Shown here: piece after piece, positions 8,602 to 17,551 of the stretch
How the letters are laid out: every line of letters begins with the position of its first letter
How positions within the stretch are numbered: the stretch's first letter is position 1
DNA from: Byssovorax sp.
GTDB taxonomy: Bacteria; Myxococcota_A; Polyangia; Polyangiales; Polyangiaceae
NCBI GenBank assembly: GCA_025362495.1
Contig: JANYGI010000062.1
Coordinates: forward strand, 1 to 64,000
DNA length: 64,000 nucleotides
Reading direction: 5' to 3'
Notes under the pieces: model-generated
What the model saw: the letters and a program-made list of their open reading frames with translations, nothing else
Databases searched by the model: none
Told to the model about the DNA's origin: nothing
Program-made: the position numbers and the translations under genes

Positions 8602-10911
8602 CTACGAGGCCGCCCGCCGCGCCCGCGGGAGCGTGACGGTGAAGGTCGAGCCGCGCCCCACCTCGCTCTCGACCGCGATGGTTCCGCCGTGCTGCTCGAC
8701 GATCTCGCGGGCTCCGGCGAGGCCGATGCCCGTGCCCCCCGACGTCGTTCGCCGCGCGTTCTCGGCCCGCGAGAACCACCCGAAGATCGGGGCCAGATCG
8801 TCAGGAGCGATACCGATCCCCTCGTCGATGATCCGCAGGCGCGCGCACGCCGCGCCGTTCGCGTCCAGGCTCTGCAGCTCGACGCACACCGCCCCGCCCC
8901 GAGGACTGTACTTCACCGCGTTGGAGAGCAGGTTATCGACGACGCGACCGAGTCGCTTCCGATCCCAGCTCCCGACGAGAGACTCCATCGTTGCGCGGAC
9001 CTCGAGGCGATGCGCGGGAGCGGCCTGCTGCTGCTGCTCGACGAGCTCTCGGGTCAGCTCGACGAGATCGGTGTCGTGCAGCTCGAGCTCGATCGGCATG
9101 CCCGCGTGGAGGCGGGCGACGTCGAGCAGCTCGTCGATCATCGCGTTCATCCGCCGCGCCTGCCGCGCCATTCGCTTCACGAGCACGCGATCCTGGTCGT
9201 GAGCGCGGAGCTCGAGGATGGCAATGCCCGTCGCCAGCGTGTGGAGCGGCCCTTTGAGATCGTGCGAGACGAGCGAGACGAGGGTATCGCGCGCGCGGAC
9301 CGCCGCTTGCGCCTCGGCCAGCGCGGCCCTGTGGGCCACCTCCGCCTCGTGCCGCACGGTCACGTCGCACACGGTACCGACCATCCGCACCGGGCGCCCG
9401 GCGGCGTCGGCCTCGATGTCGCCCTGCGACGCGATCCAGCGGACAGCGCCGCTCCGCAGCAGCACCCGGAGCTCCTGGTGATACGTTCCGACGCGGCCCC
9501 CTGCATCACGGACCATCGCGGCGGCGTCGCGGTCCTCCGGGTGAATGCACTCGAGCCACATCGCGCGCGTGAGCGGCTCCGAGAAGGGCTCTCGGTCGAA
9601 CAGCCTCCAGGTCTCTTCGGTCCAGGTGCCCGTCCCGGTGACGAGGTCCCAGTCCCAGACCCCCACGCCTGCCGCCTTCTGGGCGCGCGCGAGCCGCGCC
9701 TCGCTCGTTCGGAGCGCGTCCTCCGCGTTCTTGCGCGAGGTCACGTCGTGAACGACCGAGAGCACGAACGCTATCTCGCCGTCGGGCCCCAGCTCGGGGA
9801 CGATGCGGCTCTCGTGATACCGCTCTCCGTCCAGGCTCGGCAAGGCGAACTCGATCGACGTGGCATGTCCGGTCGCGAAGACCGATAGCAACGCCGCGTC
9901 CCAGATCGCCACGAACTCCGCGGGCATCCCCAGCTCACGAGTGGTCTTCCCGAGAAACTCCGCCACGGATCGGCCAGACGCTCTCTCGACGGCGGCGTTC
10001 ACGAACACGTGCCGGAGCTGGCGATCGAACCGCGCGATGATGACAGGGGTGTTGTCGGTGACGCTCCGGAGCTCGCGCTCGCGCGCCGCGAGGCTCGCCT
10101 CGGTGCGCTTGCGAGCCGTGATGTCGGTGATGGTTCCGAGCATCGCCACCGGCCTCCCCTCCGCGTCGTACTTGGCGCGGCCGAGGTCCTCGATCCAGCG
10201 CACTTCGCCGTCGGGCCGGACCAGGCGGAGCTCGATCTGGAACAGACCACGATCCGTGAGGGCCACCTGGATCGCCTCGTTCACGCGCGCGACGTCGTCG
10301 GGGTGAATGAGCCCGGCGAAGTCGGCCTGGCTACCGCCGAAGGCGTCCTCCGTGAGGCCGCTGATGGCGTGGCACTCGGGGGTCCACGTCACGACGTTGG
10401 TCGCCACGTCCCAGGTCCAGATACCCGTCTTCGAAGCTTCGAGAGCGAGCTTGAGCCGGGCGTCGCTCGCCCCGAGCTCCCGGCTCATCGCCCAGCGCTC
10501 CATCGCGTTCTCGACGGCGCGAGTCAGGCTCGCGGCCGTCATCCACGGCTTTCCCACGTAGTCCTGAGCGCCGGCCCACAGCGCCGCTTGCCCCGACTGC
10601 CGATCATCGTCGCCGGTGACGACGACCACGGGACACGCCGCGTGCTCGTCGCGCCCCATCAGCGCCTGGAGCACCTCGGGAGCGTCGATGTCCGGCAGGC
10701 GATAGTCGAGCACGACGCAATCGGTGAGCCCCCCGGGCGCCGCGAGGACCGCCTCGATTCCGGCCGCCCCCGTCGCGGCTTCGACGAAGTCGTACCGCGA
10801 CGATGACCCTTGCAAGAGGAGCAGGCGGATCAGCGCGCGATCGTCCGGACTGTCGTCGATGACGACAATCCGGAGTGGACGATCACCCGGCTGCGAGGAA
10901 CGTGTCGTCAC
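8602..10911 (-). CDS. Hybrid sensor: REC-PAS-PAS-PAS-histidine kinase
   Basis: The 769-residue protein is probably cytoplasmic, with no membrane segment. It starts with a receiver domain (Asp69 in VVLDYRLPD, Lys in YVGKPW), followed by three PAS/PAC modules (about 150-270, 280-400, 405-520; each ends in a PAC-type GTITDITARKR-like stretch). The transmitter has His550 in LVSHDLKGPLH, N-box NLLSNAVKYSP, and DEGIGIAPDD and GGTGIGLAGAREIV boxes. An N-terminal receiver feeding a C-terminal kinase suggests it is itself a phosphorylation target. It lies 134 bp upstream of the phytochrome gene on the same strand and may share its signalling circuit. Several PAS domains have PAC Trp-Ile patterns typical of redox or small-ligand sensing, but no cofactor can be assigned. 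Confidence 0.88.
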   Translation of the reverse strand: MTTRSSQPGDRPLRIVVIDDSPDDRALIRLLLLQGSSSRYDFVEAATGAAGIEAVLAAPGGLTDCVVLDYRLPDIDAPEVLQALMGRDEHAACPVVVVTGDDDRQSGQAALWAGAQDYVGKPWMTAASLTRAVENAMERWAMSRELGASDARLKLALEASKTGIWTWDVATNVVTWTPECHAISGLTEDAFGGSQADFAGLIHPDDVARVNEAIQVALTDRGLFQIELRLVRPDGEVRWIEDLGRAKYDAEGRPVAMLGTITDITARKRTEASLAARERELRSVTDNTPVIIARFDRQLRHVFVNAAVERASGRSVAEFLGKTTRELGMPAEFVAIWDAALLSVFATGHATSIEFALPSLDGERYHESRIVPELGPDGEIAFVLSVVHDVTSRKNAEDALRTSEARLARAQKAAGVGVWDWDLVTGTGTWTEETWRLFDREPFSEPLTRAMWLECIHPEDRDAAAMVRDAGGRVGTYHQELRVLLRSGAVRWIASQGDIEADAAGRPVRMVGTVCDVTVRHEAEVAHRAALAEAQAAVRARDTLVSLVSHDLKGPLHTLATGIAILELRAHDQDRVLVKRMARQARRMNAMIDELLDVARLHAGMPIELELHDTDLVELTRELVEQQQQAAPAHRLEVRATMESLVGSWDRKRLGRVVDNLLSNAVKYSPRGGAVCVELQSLDANGAACARLRIIDEGIGIAPDDLAPIFGWFSRAENARRTTSGGTGIGLAGAREIVEQHGGTIAVESEVGRGSTFTVTLPRARRAAS

Positions 10912-11055
10912 TATACGTTACTTTCGATCTCCAAAGGAAGTGGCGCGCGCCTGCCCGGTACCGAGGAAGTCGCACGAACGCGCAGCGAGGTGCCGTGGTG
11001 GTCGCGCTTCCTGGATGAAGGCAAACAGGATGTATCGTCCATTACGCGGCCGGAT

Positions 11056-11069
11056 TGTTGACGTCAACA
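11056..11069. promoter_or_regulatory. 14-bp perfect palindrome, candidate operator
   Basis: TGTTGACGTCAACA reads identically on both strands and lies ~145 bp upstream of the minus-strand sensor kinase start. Such TTGACGTCAA-type sites are typical of dimeric helix-turn-helix regulators, but the regulator is not identified here. Confidence 0.4.
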
Positions 11070-11144
11070 GGCGATTCGTCGCGTGCGCGTTCCGCGCGGC
11101 TGTGAGATCCGGATGGTTCCTGCTACCCACCCGCGCCTGTGCGC

Positions 11145-11170
11145 CAGATCGTCAATATCGTGACGATCTG
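11145..11170. promoter_or_regulatory. 10-6-10 inverted repeat, candidate operator
   Basis: CAGATCGTCA and TGACGATCTG are exact reverse complements flanking ATATCG, in an A/T-rich stretch ~145 bp upstream of the lipoprotein start. The 16-bp centre-to-centre arm spacing would put both half-sites on nearly one DNA face. A transcript hairpin is the alternative reading. Confidence 0.45.
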
Positions 11171-11315
11171 ATGGTGAAATGTTTTCCTCGATGGATGGTG
11201 GATTGAAATACATGTCATTGCCCCGTCCCTCCGCGCGGACATCTCGTGAAGCTGAGGGGTCAAATCCTGAGCCGCGCTTTTCTTCTGGCCGTCATGCGGA
11301 TAGCCTTCACGACCC

Positions 11316-12086
11316 GTGATCAACCACCGCAGCTCGCTTCACCTGCTCTTGCCCTGCGCCCTCGGGATCGCCGGGATCGCCCTCGGGACCTCCTGCTCGT
11401 CGGCCCCCGATCCTGCGAGCGGCACCACCGGATCGGCCTCGTCGAGCGGGGCCTTCGGCGCCTCGGCGTCGGCCTCGTCGAGCGGCGAAGGCGGCGCCTC
11501 GGCGGCGTCGACCAGCGCGAGCACCGCGGTTGCGGGCGCCACGACGTCGGGAACGGGGGGCGGCGCGCCCGTCGACGAGCTGGTGGCCTGGGACGGTGAC
11601 GCGGTGGCCGGCGGCGCCGGCTGGAGCACGCCGAGCTCGAACCCGGTCACGGTCCAATCCACCGAGGCGCACGCCGGTAGTGCCGTGTCGTGGCAGGTCG
11701 TCCCCCAATCGGTCCCGTGGTCGGAGTGGGGCTGGAACTGGAAGGCCTGGCAGAAGCCGGGCACCACGATCACCGGCAAGACCACCTTCACCTTTTACCT
11801 GAAGATCGCCGGCAATCAGCCCCCCGGCGATCTCGTGGTCAGTCTGCGCTCGTCGATCAGCGACAAGTACGCTCACCAGCCGCCGGCTCCGGGCGGGCTC
11901 CGCGGCGTGAGCGTGAAGAAGTACGCTCCCGCGTTCGCCGGAGGGAGCTGGCAGCTCGTGTCGATCCCGCTCGCCGATCTCCTCGAGGGAGAGTCGACCG
12001 TGGATTTCCAGGAGGTCTACGAGATCTTCCTCGGCGCCGCGGGGAGCGATTATCAGCTCTTTCTCGACGAGCTGGCCTTTCACTGA
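11316..12086 (+). CDS. Lipoprotein with a predicted beta-sandwich C-terminal domain
   Basis: This 256-residue secreted lipoprotein starts with GTG. It has an N-terminal hydrophobic segment (LLLPCALGIAGIALG), a lipid-attachment Cys in GTSCSSAP, and a Ser/Ala/Gly linker to about residue 85 of the kind common on Polyangiales surface proteins. The folded part (about 88-256) is rich in Trp and aromatic strands (WSEWGWNWKAW; TTFTFYLKIAG; YQLFLDELAFH). It ends in a FLDEL-type strand, a pattern seen in carbohydrate-binding or galactose-binding-like modules, so glycan binding is a guess only. No catalytic motif is recognisable. The gene stands alone with a GGCCGCGGCC palindrome just after the stop. 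Confidence 0.6.
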   Translation: MINHRSSLHLLLPCALGIAGIALGTSCSSAPDPASGTTGSASSSGAFGASASASSSGEGGASAASTSASTAVAGATTSGTGGGAPVDELVAWDGDAVAGGAGWSTPSSNPVTVQSTEAHAGSAVSWQVVPQSVPWSEWGWNWKAWQKPGTTITGKTTFTFYLKIAGNQPPGDLVVSLRSSISDKYAHQPPAPGGLRGVSVKKYAPAFAGGSWQLVSIPLADLLEGESTVDFQEVYEIFLGAAGSDYQLFLDELAFH

Positions 12087-12707
12087 AGGAGGCCGCGGCC
12101 GGAGGGACTCACTCCACTTCACGGGCCCCGAGCCGCGGCGAGCACGCCGAGCGCCAGCCGGTCCACGAGAAGTATGGATTCGAGCCCGCGCGAGGCCCCT
12201 GGCTACCCTCTGGAGGTGTAGATCCAGCGGGCCAGCTGGACAGATCGACTCCTTGGTGGTGTAGATAAAGCCAACGCCGTGGCTCGATCTACCCCCATGA
12301 GGTGTAGATTCAGCGGCCCAGCTGGCTCGATCTGCCCTTTGATAGTGTAGATCTACCGAACCGACAGGCTCGATCTACCCGTTCGTGGTATAGATCCAGC
12401 GAGCTAGCTGGCTCTATCTACCGCCATGAGGTGTAGATCCAGCGAGCCGGCTGGCTCTATCTACCCCTTGGTGGTGTAGATGGAGCGGACCAGGAGGCTC
12501 CATGTGCGCCTCGGTGATGTAGATCAACCTCGCCGGGACGATCCGAAGGACGCGGCCGATCCCATCGAGTGCGGCAGATGACGGACACCGCGTCCGCGCC
12601 CGATGCCGGACCCGATGACCGCCTCCCCCCAGGCCCGCGCGGCCATCACGTCGCCCCGCTCCCGGGTGGTTCGGCGTCCGCCCCGCGCGTGCTACATCCC
12701 GCGCTCC
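12087..12707. other. Intergenic region dominated by a 43-bp repeat array
   Basis: This is a 621-bp gap between the lipoprotein gene and mfd. Bases 12087-12214 contain nothing recognised beyond a short GC palindrome. 12215 to about 12550 is a tandem array described separately. 12551-12707 should hold the mfd promoter, but no consensus promoter is visible. Confidence 0.6.
12215..12550. repeat. 43-bp tandem array with a near-palindromic core
   Basis: Seven units of exactly 43 bp start at 12215, 12258, 12301, 12344, 12387, 12430 and 12473, with a partial eighth from 12516. Most open with GGTGTAGATC and carry GATCTAC about 20 bases later, so each unit has a 32-base near-palindrome (GTAGAT ... ATCTAC arms, inner AGC/GCT). 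Several differences between units preserve pairing: the centre is AGCT|AGCT in unit 5 and AGCC|GGCT in unit 6, unit 7 gains a GG/CC pair next to AGC/GCT, and unit 2 extends the pairing to AGCCA/TGGCT. There is no unique spacer, so it is not CRISPR. No coding frame is apparent. Confidence 0.9.
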
Positions 12708-15700
12708 ATGGCCTCGCCCGATCCCTCTCGCGCCTCCGCCGGGCGCACGCTCACGGCCTCGCTCGGCGAGCTCGCCGGGGCCGAAGATCTCGATCTCGAG
12801 TCCCTCTCCGAAGGCGACGACGACGGCCGCGACCAGGAGCGCGAGCGCGATCTCGAGCCGCTCCCTTCGTTCGATCTGCCGGTCGATCGGCGCGTGATCA
12901 CCGCGGCGCAGCTCGCGGCCGCGACGGCGACGGCGGGCGCCTCGACGTCGCACGTCACCGGCGTCGCCGGCGGCGCGCCCGCGCTGGTGGTCCGCGCGCT
13001 CGCCGCGCTCTCCACGCCGGGAGGCGCTCCGCCGCGCAAGATCGTGGCGATCACGCCCGATCCCGAGACGGCGCGCGCGCTCGCGGCCGACATTTCGTTC
13101 CTCCTCGGCGTGGCCAACGCCGACGACGCCGAGGCCGCGGGCGGCTCGACCCTCGGCCGCGTTCTCCTTTATTTGCCGACCGAAGCGAGCCCCTACGCCG
13201 ACGTGAACCCCGACCGGCGCGGCACGCAGACGCGCCTCGCGACGCTGTTTCACATGGCGATGGATCTGCCGTGGGACGTGCTCGTCTGCCCCGTGACGGC
13301 GCTGGCGCGCAAGGTCGTGCCGCGCGACGAGGTCGTCGAGCACGCCGAGCTGGTCGTCGCCGAGCAGGAGATCGATCGCGACAAGCTGGCCGCGCGCCTC
13401 TCGATGGCGGGCTACATCAGGAGCCCGCTCGTCGAGGATCCGGGCTCGTTCGCGATCCGCGGCGCGCTCCTCGACGTGTGGGCGCCGTGCGCCGAGGTGC
13501 CGGTTCGCATCGAGTTCTACGGCGATCTCGTGATGTCGATCAAGGCCTTCGATCCCGAGGATCAGCGCACCGTGCGGCAGGTACCGGAGGTCTGGCTCTC
13601 GCCGGCGCGCGAGGCGATCCTCACGCCGGGCAACGTCGATCGCGCGCGCGATCGCGTCCGCGCCGCGTGCGACGCCGTCGACTTCCCCTCGTCGAAGGCG
13701 CGCGCCCTCGTCGACGACGTCACCTCGGGCCGCACCTTCTTCGGCGCCGAGGGGTACCTGGCGGCGTACGTCGATCTCGCGACCCTCGCGAGCTACCTTC
13801 CGCCCGACGCGATCTTCGTGCTCGAAGATCCCGCGGCGCAGACCTCGGCGCTGCGCGACGAGCTCGGCCGCGCGGCCGCCGATCGCGTGCACAAGGGCGA
13901 GGCGCCGACGTTCCCGCTCGACGCGTTCTACGAGACCGAGGGCCACCTCGCGGCGTGGCTCGGGCGGCACACGGCGCTCGCGCTGCACCGCACGGGCATC
14001 TCCGGCGCCGCCGCCCTGGCCGACTCGTTCGAGCGCTTCGAGGTCGTCCCCGAGGACGCGCCCTCGCTCGCCACCCACGATCAATCGGATCTCGAGCGGG
14101 CGATCAAGGCCGCGCGCGCGTCGCACGGCAAGACGGGCGCGCTCGATCCGCTGGTGCGGCGCATCGCCGCCTGGCAGGACGCGGGCATGCGCGTGATCGT
14201 CGCGGCGCGCGCCGAAACACAGGTGGAGCGCCTGACGACGCTGCTCCGGCACCGCGATCTCGTCGTGAAGGCGCGGCTCGGCCCGTTCGATCCCGCGCTG
14301 CTCCGGGGCGACGCGGCCGGGATCGGTAACGCTGCGCTGATCGTGTCGGGCTCGCTCGCCCGCGGCGTCGTCGCGCCCGCCGAGGGCCTCGCGCTCGTCA
14401 CCGAGGAAGAGATCTTCGGCTCGCGCGCCCACCGCCGCGCCGCGCGCGCGTCGGGCTCCAAGGGCACCGCTCGCCCCTTCCTGGAAGACCTGCGCACGCT
14501 CGTGGTCGGCGACTTCGTGGTCCACGTCGATCACGGTGTCGGCCGCTATCTCGGCCTGGTCCACAAGCAGGTCGGCGCGATCACGGTCGATCTCATCGCG
14601 GTGGAGTACGCCGGCGGCGACAAGCTTTATCTACCGGTCTATCGCCTCAACCAGATCCAGAAATTCTCCGGCGGCGAGGGCAGCCCCAAGATCGATCGCC
14701 TCGGCGGTCAGACCTTTGAAAAGACCAAGTCGCGCGTCCAGAAGAGCGTCCGCAAGATGGCGGACGAGCTGCTCCGCCTCTACGCCGAGCGGCGCGCAGC
14801 CCTCGGCGAGGCCTTGCCATCACCCGACGACGATTACCGCGCCTTCGAGGCCACGTTCCCCTTCGACGAGACGCCCGATCAGGCCCGCGCCATCCTCGAG
14901 GTCGAGTCCGACTTGACGTCTCCGCGCCCGATGGATCGCCTGGTCTGCGGCGACGTGGGCTTCGGCAAGACCGAGGTGGCCATTCGGGCCGCCTTCCGCG
15001 CCGCGACCTCGGGCTACCAGGTGGCCGTGCTCTGCCCGACCACCGTGCTGGCCCAGCAGCACTGGCGGAGCTTCCAGGCCCGGATGGAGAGCTATCCCAT
15101 CAACGTGGCCTGCATGTCGCGCTTCCAGTCCAAGCAAGAGCAAGACGACGTGTCCCGCCGGCTCCGCGAGGGCAAGGTCGATATCGTGATTGGCACTCAC
15201 CGATTGCTCTCGAAGGACATCCACTTCAAGAAGCTGGGGCTCCTCGTGGTGGATGAAGAGCAGCGCTTCGGGGTGACGCACAAGGAGCGGATCAAGGCCC
15301 TCAAGGCCAACGTCGACGTGCTCACCCTCTCGGCGACGCCGATCCCGCGCACGCTGCAGATGGCCGTCACCGGCCTGCGCGACATGTCGATCATCAACAC
15401 GCCTCCGGCCGACAGGCGAGCGATCCGCACCATCGCGACGAGGCACGACGAGACGGTGATCAAGGACGCCGTGGTCCGCGAGCTCGGCCGCGGCGGCCAG
15501 GTGTTCTACGTCTACAACCGGGTGGAAGGCCTCTACGAGAAGGCCGCTCGCCTGGCCGAGCTGGTGCCTTCGGCGCGGATCTGCGTGGGCCACGGCCAGA
15601 TGGGCGAGCACGCCCTCGAGCAAACGATGGTCGACTTCGTCGAGGGCCGCTACGACGTGCTCTGCGCGACGGCGATCATCGAGAGCGGCCTCGACATCCC

Positions 15701-16511
15701 CCGGGCCAACACCATGATCATCGATCGCGCCGACATGTTCGGCCTGTCGCAGCTCTACCAGCTCCGCGGGCGCGTTGGCCGCTCGCGGGAACGGGCCTAT
15801 TGCTACCTCATCGTCCCTCCGGCCAACGCGATGACCGACGAGGCGCGCGCGCGGATCGAGGCCCTGGAGCGCCACACCGAGCTCGGGTCGGGCTTCCAGA
15901 TTGCCTCTCTCGATCTCGAGCTGCGCGGCTCGGGCGATCTCCTCGGCGCCGAGCAGAGCGGCACCGTGGCCTCGGTCGGCTTCGAGATGTTCTGCGAGAT
16001 GCTCGACGAGGCCGTGCACGAGCTGCGCGGAGAGCCGGTGATCCACGAGGTCGATCCCGAGCTGTCCTTCGACGCCGACGCCCTGTTGCCCGAGGATTAC
16101 ATCAGCGACATCGGCGTGCGACTCTCGCTCTACAAGCGCCTCGCCAGCGCGGGAGGCCCGGAGGACGTCCACGATCTCGCCGCCGAGATGGAAGACCGCT
16201 TCGGCGCGCCGCCCCCCGAGTCGCGCCGCTTCATCCACCTGATGCGGATCAAGACCGAGCTGCGCCGGCTGCGGGCGCTGGGCTGCGAGGCCACGGCCAA
16301 GGGCGTCACGCTCCACCTGCGCGACGATACGCCGCTGGATCCCGCCAAGCTGATGAAGCTGATGGCCGGCAAGCACTCGCCGTACAAGCTGTCACCGGAC
16401 ATGCGCTTGAGCCGGCGCACGAAGGAAGGCGAGGTGTTCTCGAGCGGCCTCGAGGCCGCCGACAAGGTGCTGGGCGATCTGGCAGGGTGCTTGAAGGACG
16501 GGGCCTCATAG
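12708..16511 (+). CDS. mfd: Transcription-repair coupling factor Mfd
   Basis: The 1267-residue protein is near the usual 1150-1200 length. ATG 12708 begins MASPDPSRA; an earlier in-frame ATG at 12603 would add a non-conserved stretch. The order is a UvrB-like N-terminal half, a CarD/RNA-polymerase-interaction domain (about 590-670, VVGDFVVHVDHGVGRYLG), then the RecG-like translocase with Walker A CGDVGFGKTEVA, DEEQRFGV box, SATPIPRTLQMA, helicase motif V/VI IIESGLDIPRAN and QLRGRVGRS, and the C-terminal TRCF domain. Mfd removes RNA polymerase stalled at lesions and recruits UvrA. A Glu/Asp/Arg-rich stretch near the N-terminus is lineage-specific. Confidence 0.97.
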   Translation: MASPDPSRASAGRTLTASLGELAGAEDLDLESLSEGDDDGRDQERERDLEPLPSFDLPVDRRVITAAQLAAATATAGASTSHVTGVAGGAPALVVRALAALSTPGGAPPRKIVAITPDPETARALAADISFLLGVANADDAEAAGGSTLGRVLLYLPTEASPYADVNPDRRGTQTRLATLFHMAMDLPWDVLVCPVTALARKVVPRDEVVEHAELVVAEQEIDRDKLAARLSMAGYIRSPLVEDPGSFAIRGALLDVWAPCAEVPVRIEFYGDLVMSIKAFDPEDQRTVRQVPEVWLSPAREAILTPGNVDRARDRVRAACDAVDFPSSKARALVDDVTSGRTFFGAEGYLAAYVDLATLASYLPPDAIFVLEDPAAQTSALRDELGRAAADRVHKGEAPTFPLDAFYETEGHLAAWLGRHTALALHRTGISGAAALADSFERFEVVPEDAPSLATHDQSDLERAIKAARASHGKTGALDPLVRRIAAWQDAGMRVIVAARAETQVERLTTLLRHRDLVVKARLGPFDPALLRGDAAGIGNAALIVSGSLARGVVAPAEGLALVTEEEIFGSRAHRRAARASGSKGTARPFLEDLRTLVVGDFVVHVDHGVGRYLGLVHKQVGAITVDLIAVEYAGGDKLYLPVYRLNQIQKFSGGEGSPKIDRLGGQTFEKTKSRVQKSVRKMADELLRLYAERRAALGEALPSPDDDYRAFEATFPFDETPDQARAILEVESDLTSPRPMDRLVCGDVGFGKTEVAIRAAFRAATSGYQVAVLCPTTVLAQQHWRSFQARMESYPINVACMSRFQSKQEQDDVSRRLREGKVDIVIGTHRLLSKDIHFKKLGLLVVDEEQRFGVTHKERIKALKANVDVLTLSATPIPRTLQMAVTGLRDMSIINTPPADRRAIRTIATRHDETVIKDAVVRELGRGGQVFYVYNRVEGLYEKAARLAELVPSARICVGHGQMGEHALEQTMVDFVEGRYDVLCATAIIESGLDIPRANTMIIDRADMFGLSQLYQLRGRVGRSRERAYCYLIVPPANAMTDEARARIEALERHTELGSGFQIASLDLELRGSGDLLGAEQSGTVASVGFEMFCEMLDEAVHELRGEPVIHEVDPELSFDADALLPEDYISDIGVRLSLYKRLASAGGPEDVHDLAAEMEDRFGAPPPESRRFIHLMRIKTELRRLRALGCEATAKGVTLHLRDDTPLDPAKLMKLMAGKHSPYKLSPDMRLSRRTKEGEVFSSGLEAADKVLGDLAGCLKDGAS

Positions 16512-16535
16512 CGGGACGGAGGGAGACCGGAGCTC

Positions 16536-16659
16536 AACGCAAAGGCGCGGAGACGCGGAGACGCAAAAAGGCCCGGAGTCCGGAAAAGAAGGTTCGAAGT
16601 CTGGAACGACAAATCTCCTCTCGTCTCGTTGCGCCTCCGCGTCTTTACGCCTTCGCGTT
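16536..16659. repeat. Long inverted repeat between convergent genes
   Basis: The arms at 16536-16566 and 16629-16659 are 31 bp each and match at 26 of 31 positions as reverse complements. The left arm begins AACGCAAAGGCGCGGAGACG and contains a doubled GGAGACGC. The 62-base centre carries smaller self-complementary pieces. This AACGCAAAGGCGC/GCGTT style of dispersed palindromic element recurs in many unrelated environmental genomes. It lies between the ends of mfd and a minus-strand gene, so it may also act as a terminator. Confidence 0.75.
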
Positions 16660-16735
16660 GAATTCCCCGGGCCCCGCGACGCTTCAAACCGCCCTCCACG
16701 CCATGCCCCAGGAGAGTGTCTCCCGCTTCCGGGAT

Positions 16736-17551
16736 TCAGAATCTACCTTGCCAGCTCAGGAGCCCGCCGCCGGCCACCGGGGCCACGGTCACAGGGGCCT
16801 TGGGCGCCGACCATCCCGTGACTCCCCACCACACCGCCACGGCCGCCGCCGCGAGGCCGACGCCGAACACGACGTCTCCCACGACCAGCTTGGCCCGCGC
16901 GTGATCGACGGCCGCGGCGTCGCACGAGTGCGTCACTCCACACGTGGCGTAGAGCGTCGCGTGCTCGCTCCGGCCAAGGCCCCAGAAGACGGCGCCGGTG
17001 GTGATCCCCGCGAGGGCCACGCCGCCGAGGACCCAGGCGCCGACGGGGACCGAGCGAGGCGCGGCGGCGCCTTCGTCAGCGGGAAAGCGCAGCGAGAGCA
17101 GGCGATCGTGCTCGCCCTGGCGGATGATGATCCGCTGCTCCACGACGCGCGCGCCGGCCTCGACGCGGAGGGCGTGCTCGCCGGGATCGACGGTGATGGG
17201 ACGCCCGTTCAAGGCCCCTTCGAGCGGGGCGCCGTCGAGGATCGCCCGCGCTCCGAGGACATCGTTGCCCGCGGCGTCGGCGGCGTGGATCACCACCGAA
17301 GGAAGGGCCGACTCGACCTCGCCGAGCCAGCGCTTGCAGTCTTTCCGGATGGCGCGCGGGCAGGCGTCGCGCGCGCAGAGGAGCAGCTTGTCGTGGGCCG
17401 CGCGCAGGTGGGCGTCGCGCCGCTGCACCTGCGATTGCTCGGCCGCCGCGATGCACGCGTCGACCTCGTCGGCGAAAGAAACCCGCGTTCCCAGCGCCCC
17501 GACCAGGCCAAGAGTGATGGCCACGAGCCTCGATCCGCCGCGATACCGCAC
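16736..17551 (-). CDS. Membrane protein with PEGA-like domain, partner of upstream kinase
   Basis: The start is taken as GTG 17551, whose first base is the last base of the kinase stop (TAGTG); GTG 17563 is an alternative. The product of about 271 residues has a signal-like N-terminus (LVAITLGLVGALG, then FADEVDACI), a Cys/charged helical part (about 20-75), a PEGA-like beta domain (about 80-150: DVLGARAILDGAPLEG, ITVDPGEHALRVEA), and two membrane segments (about 180-200 and 225-245). Such proteins often sit behind myxobacterial kinase genes. The coupling suggests it is co-expressed with, and perhaps a target or scaffold of, that kinase. Confidence 0.65.
   Translation of the reverse strand: MRYRGGSRLVAITLGLVGALGTRVSFADEVDACIAAAEQSQVQRRDAHLRAAHDKLLLCARDACPRAIRKDCKRWLGEVESALPSVVIHAADAAGNDVLGARAILDGAPLEGALNGRPITVDPGEHALRVEAGARVVEQRIIIRQGEHDRLLSLRFPADEGAAAPRSVPVGAWVLGGVALAGITTGAVFWGLGRSEHATLYATCGVTHSCDAAAVDHARAKLVVGDVVFGVGLAAAAVAVWWGVTGWSAPKAPVTVAPVAGGGLLSWQGRF

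Larger units (their letters stand above)
10912..11315. promoter_or_regulatory. Divergent intergenic region with two inverted repeats
   Basis: This 404-bp gap lies between a minus-strand sensor kinase gene and a plus-strand lipoprotein gene. It holds a 14-bp perfect palindrome TGTTGACGTCAACA (11056-11069) and a perfect 10-bp inverted repeat CAGATCGTCA / TGACGATCTG separated by 6 bases (11145-11170). The segment 11150-11225 is clearly richer in A/T than its surroundings, as expected for a promoter. No tRNA or other RNA gene was recognised. Confidence 0.5.

Noticed and set aside
6197-9202. Long plus-strand frame opposite the phytochrome genes
   Set aside because: High GC gives long antisense frames; the minus strand has clear, conserved domains.
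12215-12550. CRISPR array
   Set aside because: Units are contiguous copies without unique spacers and there are no cas genes nearby.
12414-14564. Minus-strand frame across the repeat array and mfd
   Set aside because: It is the antisense of mfd; Arg/Ala-rich composition without domains.
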